Assembly (NCBI GenBank): GCA_964636205.1
Contig: CAZWPF010000003.1
Span: forward strand, 1 to 64,000
Source of the DNA: JBEBVQ01 sp964636205
GTDB lineage: Bacteria; Bacteroidota; Bacteroidia; Chitinophagales; Chitinophagaceae
Direction of reading: 5' to 3'
DNA length: 64,000 nt
How positions within the stretch are numbered: the stretch's first letter is position 1; each line of letters begins with the position of its first letter. A model generated the notes under the pieces. That model was given only the letters and a program-made list of their open reading frames with translations, was not told the DNA's origin and ran no database searches. The position numbers and the translations under genes are program-made. Below are positions 44,757-53,291 of the stretch, one piece after another.

Positions 44757-45305
44757 TTATTGTTCGCGACTCTCTTCAATTTTTATCAACGCGAATATAG
44801 CATAATTCACTATATCTTTAAAGTTGGCATCTATGCCTTCCGAGACCGTAGTCTGACCGTCATTGGCCAGGATTTGCTTTATTCGCAACAACTTTACGAG
44901 GATGAGATCTGCAAAGGATTCTTGCGACATATCTCTCCAGGCTTCACCGTAGTCATTATTCTTTTTCAACATTAATGATAAGATCGACCCGGCATATTCG
45001 TCATACAACAGGGCTGCCTCATTGTTCGACAAATTAGTGGGAAGATTTTCAGTCGCATTCAACTGAATCAGGGCAATAATACCATAATTAACGATCCCTA
45101 CAAATTCGCTTTCAATACTATCACTTACTAATTGAACTTTATGCTCCTGAATTTGCCGAATTCTCCAAGCCTTGATATAAATCTGATCCACAATGGAGAT
45201 TTGTCTCAATACCCGCCAGGAGGTACCATAATCTGCAGTCTTTTTTAAAAATAGCTCTCTACAGCTATTTACTACCTTGTTATATTGCTCTTTGGTATTT
45301 TGCAT
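44757..45305 (-). CDS. DUF1599 domain protein, internally duplicated
   Basis: The 182-residue cytosolic protein consists of two related halves. Each half has K-x2-DYG-x2-W-R, then a K-x3-RI-x-QI segment, and an end like F-x-x-IVNY-x-I-x-ALI. Halves cover about residues 14-85 and 110-178. DUF1599 is linked in annotations to nucleotide-modification context (Nmad-like), though a function is not known to me. The gene is divergent from folP with only 27 bp between the two starts, so both promoters overlap. Confidence 0.82.
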   Translation of the reverse strand: MQNTKEQYNKVVNSCRELFLKKTADYGTSWRVLRQISIVDQIYIKAWRIRQIQEHKVQLVSDSIESEFVGIVNYGIIALIQLNATENLPTNLSNNEAALLYDEYAGSILSLMLKKNNDYGEAWRDMSQESFADLILVKLLRIKQILANDGQTTVSEGIDANFKDIVNYAIFALIKIEESREQ

Positions 45306-45332
45306 CTTTAATTACGAGTAAAACGAAATTGC

Positions 45333-46217
45333 ATGGATTCTGCACTAACAAACTTCAAAAATACACTTTTGCCTGTACAAACATTCTTAAGTTCTAAAGG
45401 GCGATTACTAGATCTTTCCGAGCCACTGGTAATGGGCATTCTTAATGCCACCCCCGACAGTTTTTATACCAAAGGCAAGCACAATACTTTGTCGGGCATG
45501 GTGCAATTGGCGGCGCAGATGATTCATGATGGCGTGGATATCCTGGATGTGGGGGGAGCTTCTACCCGACCTGGCGCTACACCGATTTCTGTCGAAGAGG
45601 AGATCGACAGAGTAGCACCAGTGATTGAAATGATTCATCGAGAATTTCCGGATGTTTGGATATCCGTTGATACCTATCGTTCTGATGTAGCAAAAGCCGC
45701 AGTAGCAGCGGGGGCGAGCATCGTCAATGATATCAGTGCCGGAGAGTTAGACGCAGAAATGTTCCGCGCAGTGGGTGAATTGCAAGTCCCCTACATCGCC
45801 ATGCATATGCAAGGCACTCCGGAAACCATGCAATTGAATCCGAAGTATAATGACGTGGTGAAAGACATTGCAGAATACCTTAAGAGTATATGTTTTAAAG
45901 CGGCCGCTGCCGGGATCCGGGATTTAGTTTTGGATCCGGGATTTGGATTTGGTAAAACTGATGCTCACAATTTTACGCTGCTGAATCAAATCGATATCCT
46001 ACGCATTTTGGGCAAGCCAATTCTGGCGGGAATTTCTCGAAAATCCATGATTTGCCGCACCTTAGGAGTTCAGCCCGAGGAGGCATTAAACGGCACTACA
46101 GCGCTCCATATGGTTGCATTGCAGCGTGGTGTCACCATATTGAGAGTCCACGATGTTAAAGAAGCGAAACAGACAATCCGCCTCTTCTTAAAGCTGCAAG
46201 AACACGCTAGCCATTAA
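45333..46217 (+). CDS. folP: Dihydropteroate synthase
   Basis: FolP condenses 4-aminobenzoate with 6-hydroxymethyl-dihydropterin pyrophosphate, the sulfonamide-sensitive step of folate synthesis. The 294-residue TIM-barrel enzyme has the first loop MGILNATPDSFYTKG, the second loop GGASTRPGATPIS, DPGFGFGKTDAHN, and the IAGISRKSMI loop. Stop codons of this gene and of the convergent GNAT-like gene share the TTAA at 46214-46217. Confidence 0.96.
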   Translation: MDSALTNFKNTLLPVQTFLSSKGRLLDLSEPLVMGILNATPDSFYTKGKHNTLSGMVQLAAQMIHDGVDILDVGGASTRPGATPISVEEEIDRVAPVIEMIHREFPDVWISVDTYRSDVAKAAVAAGASIVNDISAGELDAEMFRAVGELQVPYIAMHMQGTPETMQLNPKYNDVVKDIAEYLKSICFKAAAAGIRDLVLDPGFGFGKTDAHNFTLLNQIDILRILGKPILAGISRKSMICRTLGVQPEEALNGTTALHMVALQRGVTILRVHDVKEAKQTIRLFLKLQEHASH

Positions 46218-47368
46218 CCTAAAATCCGATGGCGTTTAAACACTTTACTCCTATCGAATAAATAACGGTAAGTGCTCAATTTGCGACTACGATGGGTGCC
46301 TAGGCTTTCGGCGATATTGATCATTTTAGGATTAAAATCGCCGATCCATTGCATCTCATAATCTTCGTACTTCACCTTCTTTTGAATATTATTGGCCGCT
46401 TCGACAATCATGAATGCGTCAACGCCCTTGCCTTGAAATTCAGGAATAATCCCAAATGCGAGTCCGACGAAACGGGAGCATTTACCCATTTTCTGATACC
46501 ACAAAAACTTCAGCTTATGCCAGAGGTCGAACTTACCATTTAAGTATTTAAAATACTGGTTCAGGTCTGGCAAATTAATCCACATCGCGATCGGCTCGTC
46601 TTTATAATAGGTAAACCACGTGATCTTCTCATCGATCACCGGCTTCATGGTGGCAAACATTTTTCTTACGGTACGTTCGTCTAAGGACTTCCCTCCACCG
46701 TGACCTGCCCAAGCTTTATTGTAGATATAAGTAAAATCTTTCGCAAACCGGTCGAGCTCGCTTTTACGAATATGCACGGCTTTATAGTTTGGATCTTGCG
46801 ACAAAACAGCGTGCCGTTCATAAAATTTATCTTGCAATCTGACATCTACCTTTAGCGCAAAACAGATTTGATCAAAATAAACTTGAAATCCGTAATTTTC
46901 GAATAAATCTTTATAATAAGGAGGATTGTAGTTCATACAATACAAAGGCGGCTGAAACCCTTCTACCTGAAGTCCCCACCAGCGATCGCGTTCACCGAAA
47001 TTTATAGGACCGTCCATTGCCTCCATGCCTTGTTCCTGCAACCAGTTTTTGCAATAATCGAAGATGAAATTGGCTGCTTCCTGACTGTTGATACATTCGA
47101 AAAAGCCAATTCCCCCGGTGGGTTGTTCATTTTTATATTGTCGGTTAACAAAAGCAGCAACCCTACCAATGGCCTTTCCGGAATCGTCTTTTAAAACCCA
47201 ACGCTTACATACTCCTTTCTTAAAAAACTTATTTTTTGCAGGGTCAAAAACCTCTTCTATATCCTTGTCTAAGGGACGAATCCAATTGGGATCATTACGA
47301 TAGATTTCCAATGGCATTGCCAGGAACAATTCTCTATCCGCTTTGGATTTAACTTCGTGCAAATGCAT
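46214..47368 (-). CDS. GNAT-fold-like hypothetical protein
   Basis: The ~384-residue soluble protein begins MHLHEVKSKADRELFLAMPL and contains segments typical of a large acyltransferase-like family: EIYRNDPNWIRPLDKDIEEV, GRVAAFVNRQYKN, INFGERDRWWGLQVEGF, AFGIIPEFQGKGVDAFM (a GNAT acetyl-CoA loop-like Q/RxxG pattern). A longer frame up to 47566 reads through the antisense strand of the tRNA gene and was rejected. No substrate can be named. Its stop overlaps the folP stop. Confidence 0.8.
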   Translation of the reverse strand: MHLHEVKSKADRELFLAMPLEIYRNDPNWIRPLDKDIEEVFDPAKNKFFKKGVCKRWVLKDDSGKAIGRVAAFVNRQYKNEQPTGGIGFFECINSQEAANFIFDYCKNWLQEQGMEAMDGPINFGERDRWWGLQVEGFQPPLYCMNYNPPYYKDLFENYGFQVYFDQICFALKVDVRLQDKFYERHAVLSQDPNYKAVHIRKSELDRFAKDFTYIYNKAWAGHGGGKSLDERTVRKMFATMKPVIDEKITWFTYYKDEPIAMWINLPDLNQYFKYLNGKFDLWHKLKFLWYQKMGKCSRFVGLAFGIIPEFQGKGVDAFMIVEAANNIQKKVKYEDYEMQWIGDFNPKMINIAESLGTHRSRKLSTYRYLFDRSKVFKRHRILG

Positions 47369-47473
47369 GGAACTCCTTATGATTTTTGTGTTGAAAAAGG
47401 ATGGGCTCAAAAATAAAGTTTTGATTGGAAGATAAATGATTGAATTAAGATTTGGAGTTTTGAGAATTAGCAT

Positions 47474-47481
47474 TATCTTTG
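47474..47481 (+). promoter_or_regulatory. -7 box of the tRNA-Phe gene
   Basis: TATCTTTG matches TAnnTTTG and lies 16 nt before the mature tRNA. Confidence 0.65.
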
Positions 47482-47497
47482 CGTCCCAATCACAGGA

Positions 47498-47570
47498 GGT
47501 GCGGTAGCTCAGTTGGTAGAGCAAAGGACTGAAAATCCTTGTGTCGCCGGTTCGATCCCGGCCCACACCA
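47498..47570 (+). tRNA. tRNA-Phe (anticodon GAA)
   Basis: The 73-nt cloverleaf folds with D stem GCTC/GAGC, anticodon stem AAGGA/TCCTT and loop CTGAAAA (anticodon GAA at 47531-47533), T stem GCCGG/CCGGC with loop TTCGATC, and discriminator A at 47570. The CCA end is not encoded. The acceptor stem GGTGCGG/CCACACC has a C5-A68 mismatch. A -7 box lies upstream and a terminator downstream. Confidence 0.95.
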
Positions 47571-47578
47571 CAGAATCC

Positions 47579-47635
47579 GAAGCGAGAGCGAAGACAGCAA
47601 CCCAGCTAACTTTACTCTCGCTTCTTCGTTTTTAA
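47579..47635 (+). terminator. Terminator after tRNA-Phe
   Basis: GAAGCGAGAG pairs exactly with CTCTCGCTTC across a 26-nt loop, followed by TTCGTTTTT. Confidence 0.75.
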
Positions 47636-47840
47636 GAATTTTGAGATTACTCTCCTCTTTATGCTGCCCGCAGAGGGCTCAGCAACCATTTTTTGAAAAA
47701 GTGCCTCTACAAGCGTAATTTTGCCCTCAATCAGAGCAATAATTTTTAGCCTTAGCGAATGTTCATTGCTATAAATCAGCGCGTTCATTTTTTCTTAATT
47801 TTCGACAATTTCAGATTCCTAATCAATTCATAATATTTAA

Positions 47841-48929
47841 ATGAAAAACACGCCTTTCACTAAAATCCATCAACAGCTGGGCGCTAAGATGGCTGAGTTT
47901 GCAGGGTACAACATGCCCATCGTGTACACCAGTATCAACGAAGAACACCAGGCAGTGCGTAACAACGCCGGCATTTTCGATGTCAGCCACATGGGGGAAT
48001 TTATCTTGAAAGGTGAAAAAGCGCTCGATCTGATTCAGCGAGTGACAACCAATGATGCATCTAAACTGACTGCCGGTAAGATTCAGTATTCCTGTTTGCC
48101 AAACGAGCAAGGTGGCATTGTGGATGATCTGCTGGTATATTGTATTGAAGAAAATAAAACCTACCTTTTGGTGGTGAATGCTTCGAATATCGAGAAGGAC
48201 TGGAACTGGATCAGCAAGTATAACACGGAAGGGGTGTCCATGGAAAACATCTCTGAAAAAACCGGCTTGCTGGCTATACAAGGACCTAATGCGGTTCAAA
48301 TTTTACAACCACTGACAGATATCGATATCACCCAGATGAAGTATTACACTTTTGTGAAATGCACCTTCGCAGGTATCGACAATGTTCTGATTAGTGCTAC
48401 AGGTTATACCGGATCCGGTGGGGTAGAAATTTACTTTGAGGACAAAGACGGCAATTCAGAAAAGATTTGGAATGAAATCATGCGCGTAGGCGAACCCGCC
48501 GGTTTGAAGCCTGCAGGCTTGGCAGCCAGAGACACCCTTCGTTTGGAGAAAGGCTTTTGCTTATACGGTAATGATATCACCGATTCCACTTCTCCATTGG
48601 AAGCCGGCTTGGGCTGGATTACCAAATTCACTAAAGATTTTAATGGTCGCGCTATCTTAGAGCAACAAAAAGCAGAAGGCGTTACCCGCAAATTAGTTGG
48701 TTTAGAACTCATTGACAGAGGTATTCCTCGTCATGACTATAAAATCCACAATGCAGAAAATGAAGAGATCGGTTTCATTACCAGCGGGACACAATCTCCC
48801 AGCCTCGGTAAGGCTATCGGCATGGGATATGTAGCGAAAGATTATGCAGCTGAAGGAACAGAAGTATTTATCATCATCCGCGACAAGCCGGTGAAGGCAA
48901 AGGTGGTGAAAACGCCGTTCCTACCCTAA
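47841..48929 (+). CDS. gcvT: Aminomethyltransferase (glycine cleavage T protein)
   Basis: GcvT releases ammonia from the aminomethylated H protein and makes 5,10-methylene-THF. The 362-residue length is normal. Landmarks: FAGYNMPIVYTSINEEHQAV near the start, IFDVSHMGEF, the folate-binding TTNDASKLTAGKIQYS, and the carboxy part with ITSGTQSPSLGKAIGMGYV. Other gcv genes are not nearby. pyrH follows 58 bp downstream on the same strand. Confidence 0.95.
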   Translation: MKNTPFTKIHQQLGAKMAEFAGYNMPIVYTSINEEHQAVRNNAGIFDVSHMGEFILKGEKALDLIQRVTTNDASKLTAGKIQYSCLPNEQGGIVDDLLVYCIEENKTYLLVVNASNIEKDWNWISKYNTEGVSMENISEKTGLLAIQGPNAVQILQPLTDIDITQMKYYTFVKCTFAGIDNVLISATGYTGSGGVEIYFEDKDGNSEKIWNEIMRVGEPAGLKPAGLAARDTLRLEKGFCLYGNDITDSTSPLEAGLGWITKFTKDFNGRAILEQQKAEGVTRKLVGLELIDRGIPRHDYKIHNAENEEIGFITSGTQSPSLGKAIGMGYVAKDYAAEGTEVFIIIRDKPVKAKVVKTPFLP

Positions 48930-48987
48930 AATTCATTAGGTTTCAATTTTCAGATAATCCCAAACCGACAACAAACCAATCCAAATA

Positions 48988-49698
48988 ATGCTGCCAAAAT
49001 ACAATAGAATTCTATTGAAACTCTCGGGCGAATCTCTGATGGGTGACCGCAATTACGGTATTTCTCCAAAGATGCTCGAACAATACGCCATTGATATTAA
49101 AACCGTCACCGATTTAGGTGTGCAAGTTGCAGTCGTAATCGGCGGTGGTAATATCTATCGTGGAATGAACGAAAAAGAAACGGGCATCGAACGGGCACAG
49201 GGTGATTATATGGGAATGCTTGCGACAGTCATTAACGGCATGGCATTGCAGGCAGCACTGGAGAAAGTAGGTGTAAAAACCCGGCTGCAGAGCGCCATTA
49301 AAATGGAACAAGTGGCAGAACCCTACATTCGCCGCAGAGCTATCCGACATCTTGAAAAAGGCCGCGTGGTTATCTTCGGAGCAGGTACCGGTAATCCTTA
49401 TTTCACTACCGATACCGCCGGCTCTCTGAGAGCCATCGAAATAAATGCCAACGTAATCCTTAAAGGCACACGGGTTGACGGTATCTATACCACTGATCCG
49501 GAAAAAGATCCTACAGCCAAAAGGTACGAAAAGCTTCAGTTTAGCGAAGTCATCAGTCAGGATCTAAAAGTGATGGATATGACTGCATTTACTCTTTGCC
49601 AAGAGAATAACTTACCAATCATCGTGTTCGATATGAACACCCCCGGCAATCTACTTTCCGTAGTTAGCGGAAAAAAAGTTGGAACTCTAGTATCCTAA
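48988..49698 (+). CDS. pyrH: Uridylate kinase
   Basis: PyrH phosphorylates UMP to UDP, an essential pyrimidine step. The 236-residue AAK-family kinase has ILLKLSGESLMGDRNYGI at the start, the GGGNIYRGM nucleotide loop, VIFGAGTGNPYFTTDTAG and the carboxy region ALEVNADVIL-like AIEINANVILKGTRVDGIYT. A large palindrome that includes the next promoter lies 14 bp after its stop. tsf/frr, common neighbours elsewhere, are absent. Confidence 0.96.
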   Translation: MLPKYNRILLKLSGESLMGDRNYGISPKMLEQYAIDIKTVTDLGVQVAVVIGGGNIYRGMNEKETGIERAQGDYMGMLATVINGMALQAALEKVGVKTRLQSAIKMEQVAEPYIRRRAIRHLEKGRVVIFGAGTGNPYFTTDTAGSLRAIEINANVILKGTRVDGIYTTDPEKDPTAKRYEKLQFSEVISQDLKVMDMTAFTLCQENNLPIIVFDMNTPGNLLSVVSGKKVGTLVS

Positions 49699-49711
49699 TA
49701 TTTGCAATTTA

Positions 49712-49748
49712 TCGGCTTCATACCTAACTTTGTTAGGCATGAAGCCGA
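49712..49748. promoter_or_regulatory. 37-bp palindrome over promoter and start codon of the PadR gene
   Basis: Arms TCGGCTTCAT-x-CCTAAC and GTTAGG-x-ATGAAGCCGA are fully complementary except for one position (A49722/C49738), around a TTT centre. The palindrome contains the -7 box (49725-49732) and the ATG (49739). It is a strong candidate operator; as RNA it would also fold into a hairpin at the end of the pyrH transcript. Confidence 0.65.
49725..49732 (+). promoter_or_regulatory. -7 box of the PadR gene
   Basis: TAACTTTG matches TAnnTTTG; only 6 nt lie between it and the ATG, so the transcript should be leaderless. Confidence 0.6.
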
Positions 49749-50077
49749 ATTCTATCCTCAAAGGAAGTTTAAACGCTATTATCCTTAAGCTACTGAGTGA
49801 GCGCGAACGGATGTATGGGTATGAAATGACCCGCGCCGTACGCGAAATCACAAATAACCGCATGCAAATTACCGAAGCAGCCTTATATCCAACGCTGCAT
49901 AAATTGGTCGCAGAAGGGTTATTGGAGACAGTCACCGAAATGGTAAATGGACGCGCCAGAAAGTACTATTCCCTGTCGCAAAAAGGAGCTAAAGAAGGAG
50001 CTAAAAAGGTAGATGCTATCAGAGAGGCATTGGAATCGGTGCAATTAATCCTTACAAAGAAACCATCTTATGGATAG
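49739..50077 (+). CDS. PadR family transcriptional regulator
   Basis: The ~112-residue winged-helix repressor has the PadR-type HTH (GSLNAIILKLLSERERMYGYEMTRAV), the recognition segment TEAALYPTLHKLVAEGLL, and the wing RARKYYSLSQKG, then a short dimerising helix. ATG 49739 was chosen over an upstream TTG at 49730 that overlaps the -7 box. The next gene overlaps its end by 8 bp. PadR proteins are usually autoregulated and act on membrane or efflux genes next door, as seems likely here. Confidence 0.9.
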   Translation: MKPNSILKGSLNAIILKLLSERERMYGYEMTRAVREITNNRMQITEAALYPTLHKLVAEGLLETVTEMVNGRARKYYSLSQKGAKEGAKKVDAIREALESVQLILTKKPSYG

Positions 50078-50786
50078 CATAACTCTAACCGACAACCAGC
50101 TCACTACACTAAGAGCCTTTATTAATAGGCGAGGATTTAAGGACGAACTGGTGGTAGAAGAAATTCTTGATCATTTCGCGTGTAAGGTTGAAGAATTGAT
50201 GGGTGCCGATCCGGGTATTTCATTCGAAGATGCTATGACACGAGCACACAAAAGCTTCGGCGTGTCGGGATTTCTGCCACTGGCACAAGCTTTCGAAAAA
50301 CAGTTGGAACAAAAATATAGCCTGCTGTACCGACAATACATTAAAAAGTTATTGACCACCCCTAAATATTTATTTGCACTCATTCCTACAGCATATCTTT
50401 TTTTCAAAGGCGTTGTATGGTTAGAAGAGCAACACCATTTAGTATTTGGAAGCATCAATTTTGTGATGTTGATCATTTGGGTTGTGTTCTTTATTTCTCA
50501 ACTGATAGTATTGAAAAAACTAGGGCAACTTTCGTCAGCTTGTTATAAAAAAGCTGTCACCGGGGGTTCATTCTTTACACTTCTTACACTTCCATTTATC
50601 GTCGTATTTGTAGTTGGCAGCATTCCATCGGGTGATGTACATCTAAATATCTGGTTGATCGCAAGCATTCTTACTCTTTTTATGCTCATTGCACTAATCC
50701 AACAGTTGGCGTTAAACTATTTGCTTAACAAGGCAAAAGCCGAATTAAACAACCGTTTATCAACATTGTCAGACTCGGGGCATTAA
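50070..50786 (+). CDS. PadR-associated membrane protein
   Basis: The 238-residue protein has an amino-terminal helical region of ~85 residues (LRAFINRRGFKDELVVEEIL, then FEDAMTRAHKSFG) that resembles the HAAS-type segments of proteins encoded next to PadR regulators. About four hydrophobic segments follow (residues 95-230). It overlaps the PadR gene by 8 bp, so they are translated together. The function is unknown; regulation by the PadR protein is inferred. Confidence 0.75.
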   Translation: MDSITLTDNQLTTLRAFINRRGFKDELVVEEILDHFACKVEELMGADPGISFEDAMTRAHKSFGVSGFLPLAQAFEKQLEQKYSLLYRQYIKKLLTTPKYLFALIPTAYLFFKGVVWLEEQHHLVFGSINFVMLIIWVVFFISQLIVLKKLGQLSSACYKKAVTGGSFFTLLTLPFIVVFVVGSIPSGDVHLNIWLIASILTLFMLIALIQQLALNYLLNKAKAELNNRLSTLSDSGH

Positions 50787-50803
50787 ATTCTAATGGGTTA
50801 TGT

Positions 50804-50811
50804 TATTTTTG
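50804..50811 (+). promoter_or_regulatory. -7 box of the PorE-like gene
   Basis: TATTTTTG matches TAnnTTTG with only 7 nt to the ATG at 50819. Confidence 0.55.
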
Positions 50812-50818
50812 ACCCGGC

Positions 50819-52708
50819 ATGACAGTAATAAGGATATTGTTACTTTACTGGTTTCTATTTGCAGCCTTGTCGGTTGCTGCCCAACCATCAAAAAACGCAG
50901 AGCGCCTTTTCAATAAGGCCATGAATTATCGCGCGCAAAACCAACCTGAAAAGGCTTTTGCAACGATGCACCGCGCCATTAAATCCGATTCCCGATACGA
51001 AGATGCCTATATCAATCTAGGAAATTGGTATTTCCATTCACAGCGATACAAAGAAGCAGCAGAAGTTTACCAACAAGCTGCTTATAATTGTCGTGGCGGA
51101 CATAAAGCATATGCCCGTCCCCTCGCTACTGCTCTGCTCATGGACGGTCAGTTGTCGCAAGCGCAATTTGTCACCAATAAATACGGTGGTAATAGCAAAG
51201 AATGGCAGGAACTGAAACAACAAATAACAGTCGTTCGCCGTGCGATGAACAATCCGCATGTCGAGCAAGCCGTAAATATGGGTATCAGGGTAAATACCGA
51301 ATCGAGTGAGACCTTTCCTACCATTTCGGCCGATGGACAAACATTGTACTATACCAGACGGACGAATGGGATCGATGATGATATCTACTTCAGCAAACGG
51401 GACAGCTGTGGCGGCTGGTTTTCGGGGCTGCCCATGCCCTACCCAGTCAATACATCCGGTCAGGAAGCGGCACAAATGATTTCGGCCGACAAACACTATT
51501 TGTTTTTCATGCGTTGTGATAACCGGAGTATTACCGGCTGGGCAAATAGCAGTTGCGATCTGTATATGGCCTATACAGCGGATAGTATTTGGTCAACACC
51601 TCAAGGCTTTGGCGCCACGATCAATACTCCTTCATATGAAGGTATGCCTTGTCTGTCTTCAGACAACCGGGTATTGTATTTTGCGAGTGATAGAGAGGGT
51701 GGATTTGGGGGACTAGATATATGGATGTCACGATTTGAAAGCGGGCTCTGGCAAGAGCCTATAAACTTAGGTCCGGAAATCAACACCCCGGGAAATGAAT
51801 CTGCTCCATTCTTACACGCTGATAACAAAACCTTACTTTTTGTTTCCGATGGACATCCTGGAATGGGCAAGACCGATATTTTTATCAGCAGAAGGGTCAG
51901 TGATACTAGTTGGACTCCCGCCAGGAATGTAGGCTATCCTATTAACAGCACTAGTGCTGAGGCATCAATATCACTGAGCGTAGACGGACGAAAGGCTTAT
52001 TTCTCTTCTAATCGTGACCGGCTGGAAGCCGATTACGATTTGTATGAAATGGATTGGCCAAAATCATTGCGTCCGGAAGAAATCACATTTATCAATGGAA
52101 GAGTGTATGATAGTCTGTCCGGACATGCTTTGAACTACGCCAGCATTTTCCTCCACGATCTATATGGTAATCAAGTTCAACATTACACATCGAACCGAGG
52201 CGATGGTAGCTTTATGATCATAATGCCGATTAACACAAAGTATACGGTATCGATTCATCGCTTCGGGTACAAGAGCATTATCGACACACTGATCTTTTCC
52301 GAATCACATCTGGCTGAGCCCTGGGAGTTTAATGTTGCCCTATTGCCCGATGATTATAAGGAGCCGTTGGATGACACATTAATACTGACACTCCATTTTG
52401 CAACGAACTATACCATTCTTTCCGAAGATCAAAAAAAGCAGATTCAAGACGCTATAGCTCCTTGGTTGCCCGGAAATGACTTATTGGTGGAAGTGAATGG
52501 ATATACCGACAATACCGGAACTCCTATGGTAAACGAGCAAGTATCTAAATTACGTGCTCAGGCCGTTGCTTCGGGCTTGGTCGAAGCAGGTTTAAATCCG
52601 GCCGCTATGTACAGTCAGGGCTGGGGAGAGGTAAATCCTGTAGCCGATAACGAGACTCAGGAAAACCGGGACCTTAACCGGAGAGTGGAAATTATTATCA
52701 GGCGATAA
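50819..52708 (+). CDS. TPR / PD40 propeller / OmpA-family protein (PorE-like)
   Basis: The 629-residue exported protein has a signal peptide (LYWFLFAALSVAAQ), TPR-like helices at about 25-115, a WD40/PD40-like propeller at about 150-410 with repeated LYFASDR-type strands (LYFASDREGGFGGLDIW, LLFVSDGHPGMGKTDIF, AYFSSNRDRLEADYDLYEM), a carboxypeptidase-regulatory-like domain (about 425-500), and an OmpA peptidoglycan-binding domain at the end (VEVNGYTDNTGTPMVNEQ, NRDLNRRVEIII). This domain order equals PorE of the type IX secretion system. Many Bacteroidota have paralogues with the same order, so T9SS membership is only possible. Confidence 0.85.
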   Translation: MTVIRILLLYWFLFAALSVAAQPSKNAERLFNKAMNYRAQNQPEKAFATMHRAIKSDSRYEDAYINLGNWYFHSQRYKEAAEVYQQAAYNCRGGHKAYARPLATALLMDGQLSQAQFVTNKYGGNSKEWQELKQQITVVRRAMNNPHVEQAVNMGIRVNTESSETFPTISADGQTLYYTRRTNGIDDDIYFSKRDSCGGWFSGLPMPYPVNTSGQEAAQMISADKHYLFFMRCDNRSITGWANSSCDLYMAYTADSIWSTPQGFGATINTPSYEGMPCLSSDNRVLYFASDREGGFGGLDIWMSRFESGLWQEPINLGPEINTPGNESAPFLHADNKTLLFVSDGHPGMGKTDIFISRRVSDTSWTPARNVGYPINSTSAEASISLSVDGRKAYFSSNRDRLEADYDLYEMDWPKSLRPEEITFINGRVYDSLSGHALNYASIFLHDLYGNQVQHYTSNRGDGSFMIIMPINTKYTVSIHRFGYKSIIDTLIFSESHLAEPWEFNVALLPDDYKEPLDDTLILTLHFATNYTILSEDQKKQIQDAIAPWLPGNDLLVEVNGYTDNTGTPMVNEQVSKLRAQAVASGLVEAGLNPAAMYSQGWGEVNPVADNETQENRDLNRRVEIIIRR

Positions 52709-52753
52709 GATTCCCTGCCACATTCCCCATAGGGCCCGATAATATGTGTACAC

Positions 52754-52785
52754 AAAAAACGGGGCTTGCTATGAAGCAAACCCCG
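52754..52785 (-). terminator. Rho-independent terminator of the rpsF-rpsR-rplI operon
   Basis: CGGGG-TTGCT/AGCAA-CCCCG arms with one mismatch are followed on the minus strand by six T, 27 bp after the rplI stop. Confidence 0.8.
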
Positions 52786-52811
52786 CCGATTTAACTATCG
52801 TTAGTATTCGA

Positions 52812-53258
52812 TTACTCTCCTACCACTTCAAATTCGATCTCCAATACGTTCTCTTTACCGAAATCGATTTGGGCTTTGTGTATCCCAACTTCTTTAACTT
52901 CATCGATAATAGTGATACGACGGCGGTCGATTTCATAACCTTTTTGTTCGCGAATCGCACGTGCCAGTTGAATGCTGGTAACTGAACCGAAGATCTTACC
53001 GCTAGTACCGGTTTTCGCACCGATTTTCAGCGGACTTTCTTTCAATACAGCTGTAACCTTAGCAATTTCTGCCATCAGCTTTTCTTCACGTTTCATAAGC
53101 TGCTTGCGCCTTTCCTCCAACACTTTCAGGTTGGATTCACTAGCTTCAATAGCATACTTCTGGGGAATCAGGTAGTTGCGGGCATAGCCAGGACGTACCT
53201 CTACCAGTTCATTGGCGGCCCCCAGGTTATCTACATCTTTTATGAGGATTACTTGCAT
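52812..53258 (-). CDS. rplI: 50S ribosomal protein L9
   Basis: L9 binds 23S rRNA at the L1-stalk base and affects frame maintenance. The 148-residue product starts MQVILIKDVDNLG and has the signature ELVEVRPGYARNYLIPQKYA, a long central helix and the carboxy domain (GKIFGSVTSIQLARAI). It ends the rpsF-rpsR-rplI operon, 33 bp after rpsR, and is followed by a strong terminator. Confidence 0.97.
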   Translation of the reverse strand: MQVILIKDVDNLGAANELVEVRPGYARNYLIPQKYAIEASESNLKVLEERRKQLMKREEKLMAEIAKVTAVLKESPLKIGAKTGTSGKIFGSVTSIQLARAIREQKGYEIDRRRITIIDEVKEVGIHKAQIDFGKENVLEIEFEVVGE

Positions 53259-53291
53259 GACTTAGTCTTTAATTTTTCCTGTTAACAACTA

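Noticed and set aside
47369..47566. Upstream extension of the GNAT-like gene to 47566 beginning MGRDRTGDTRIF
   Set aside because: This part is the antisense translation of the tRNA-Phe gene, a well-known false protein start.
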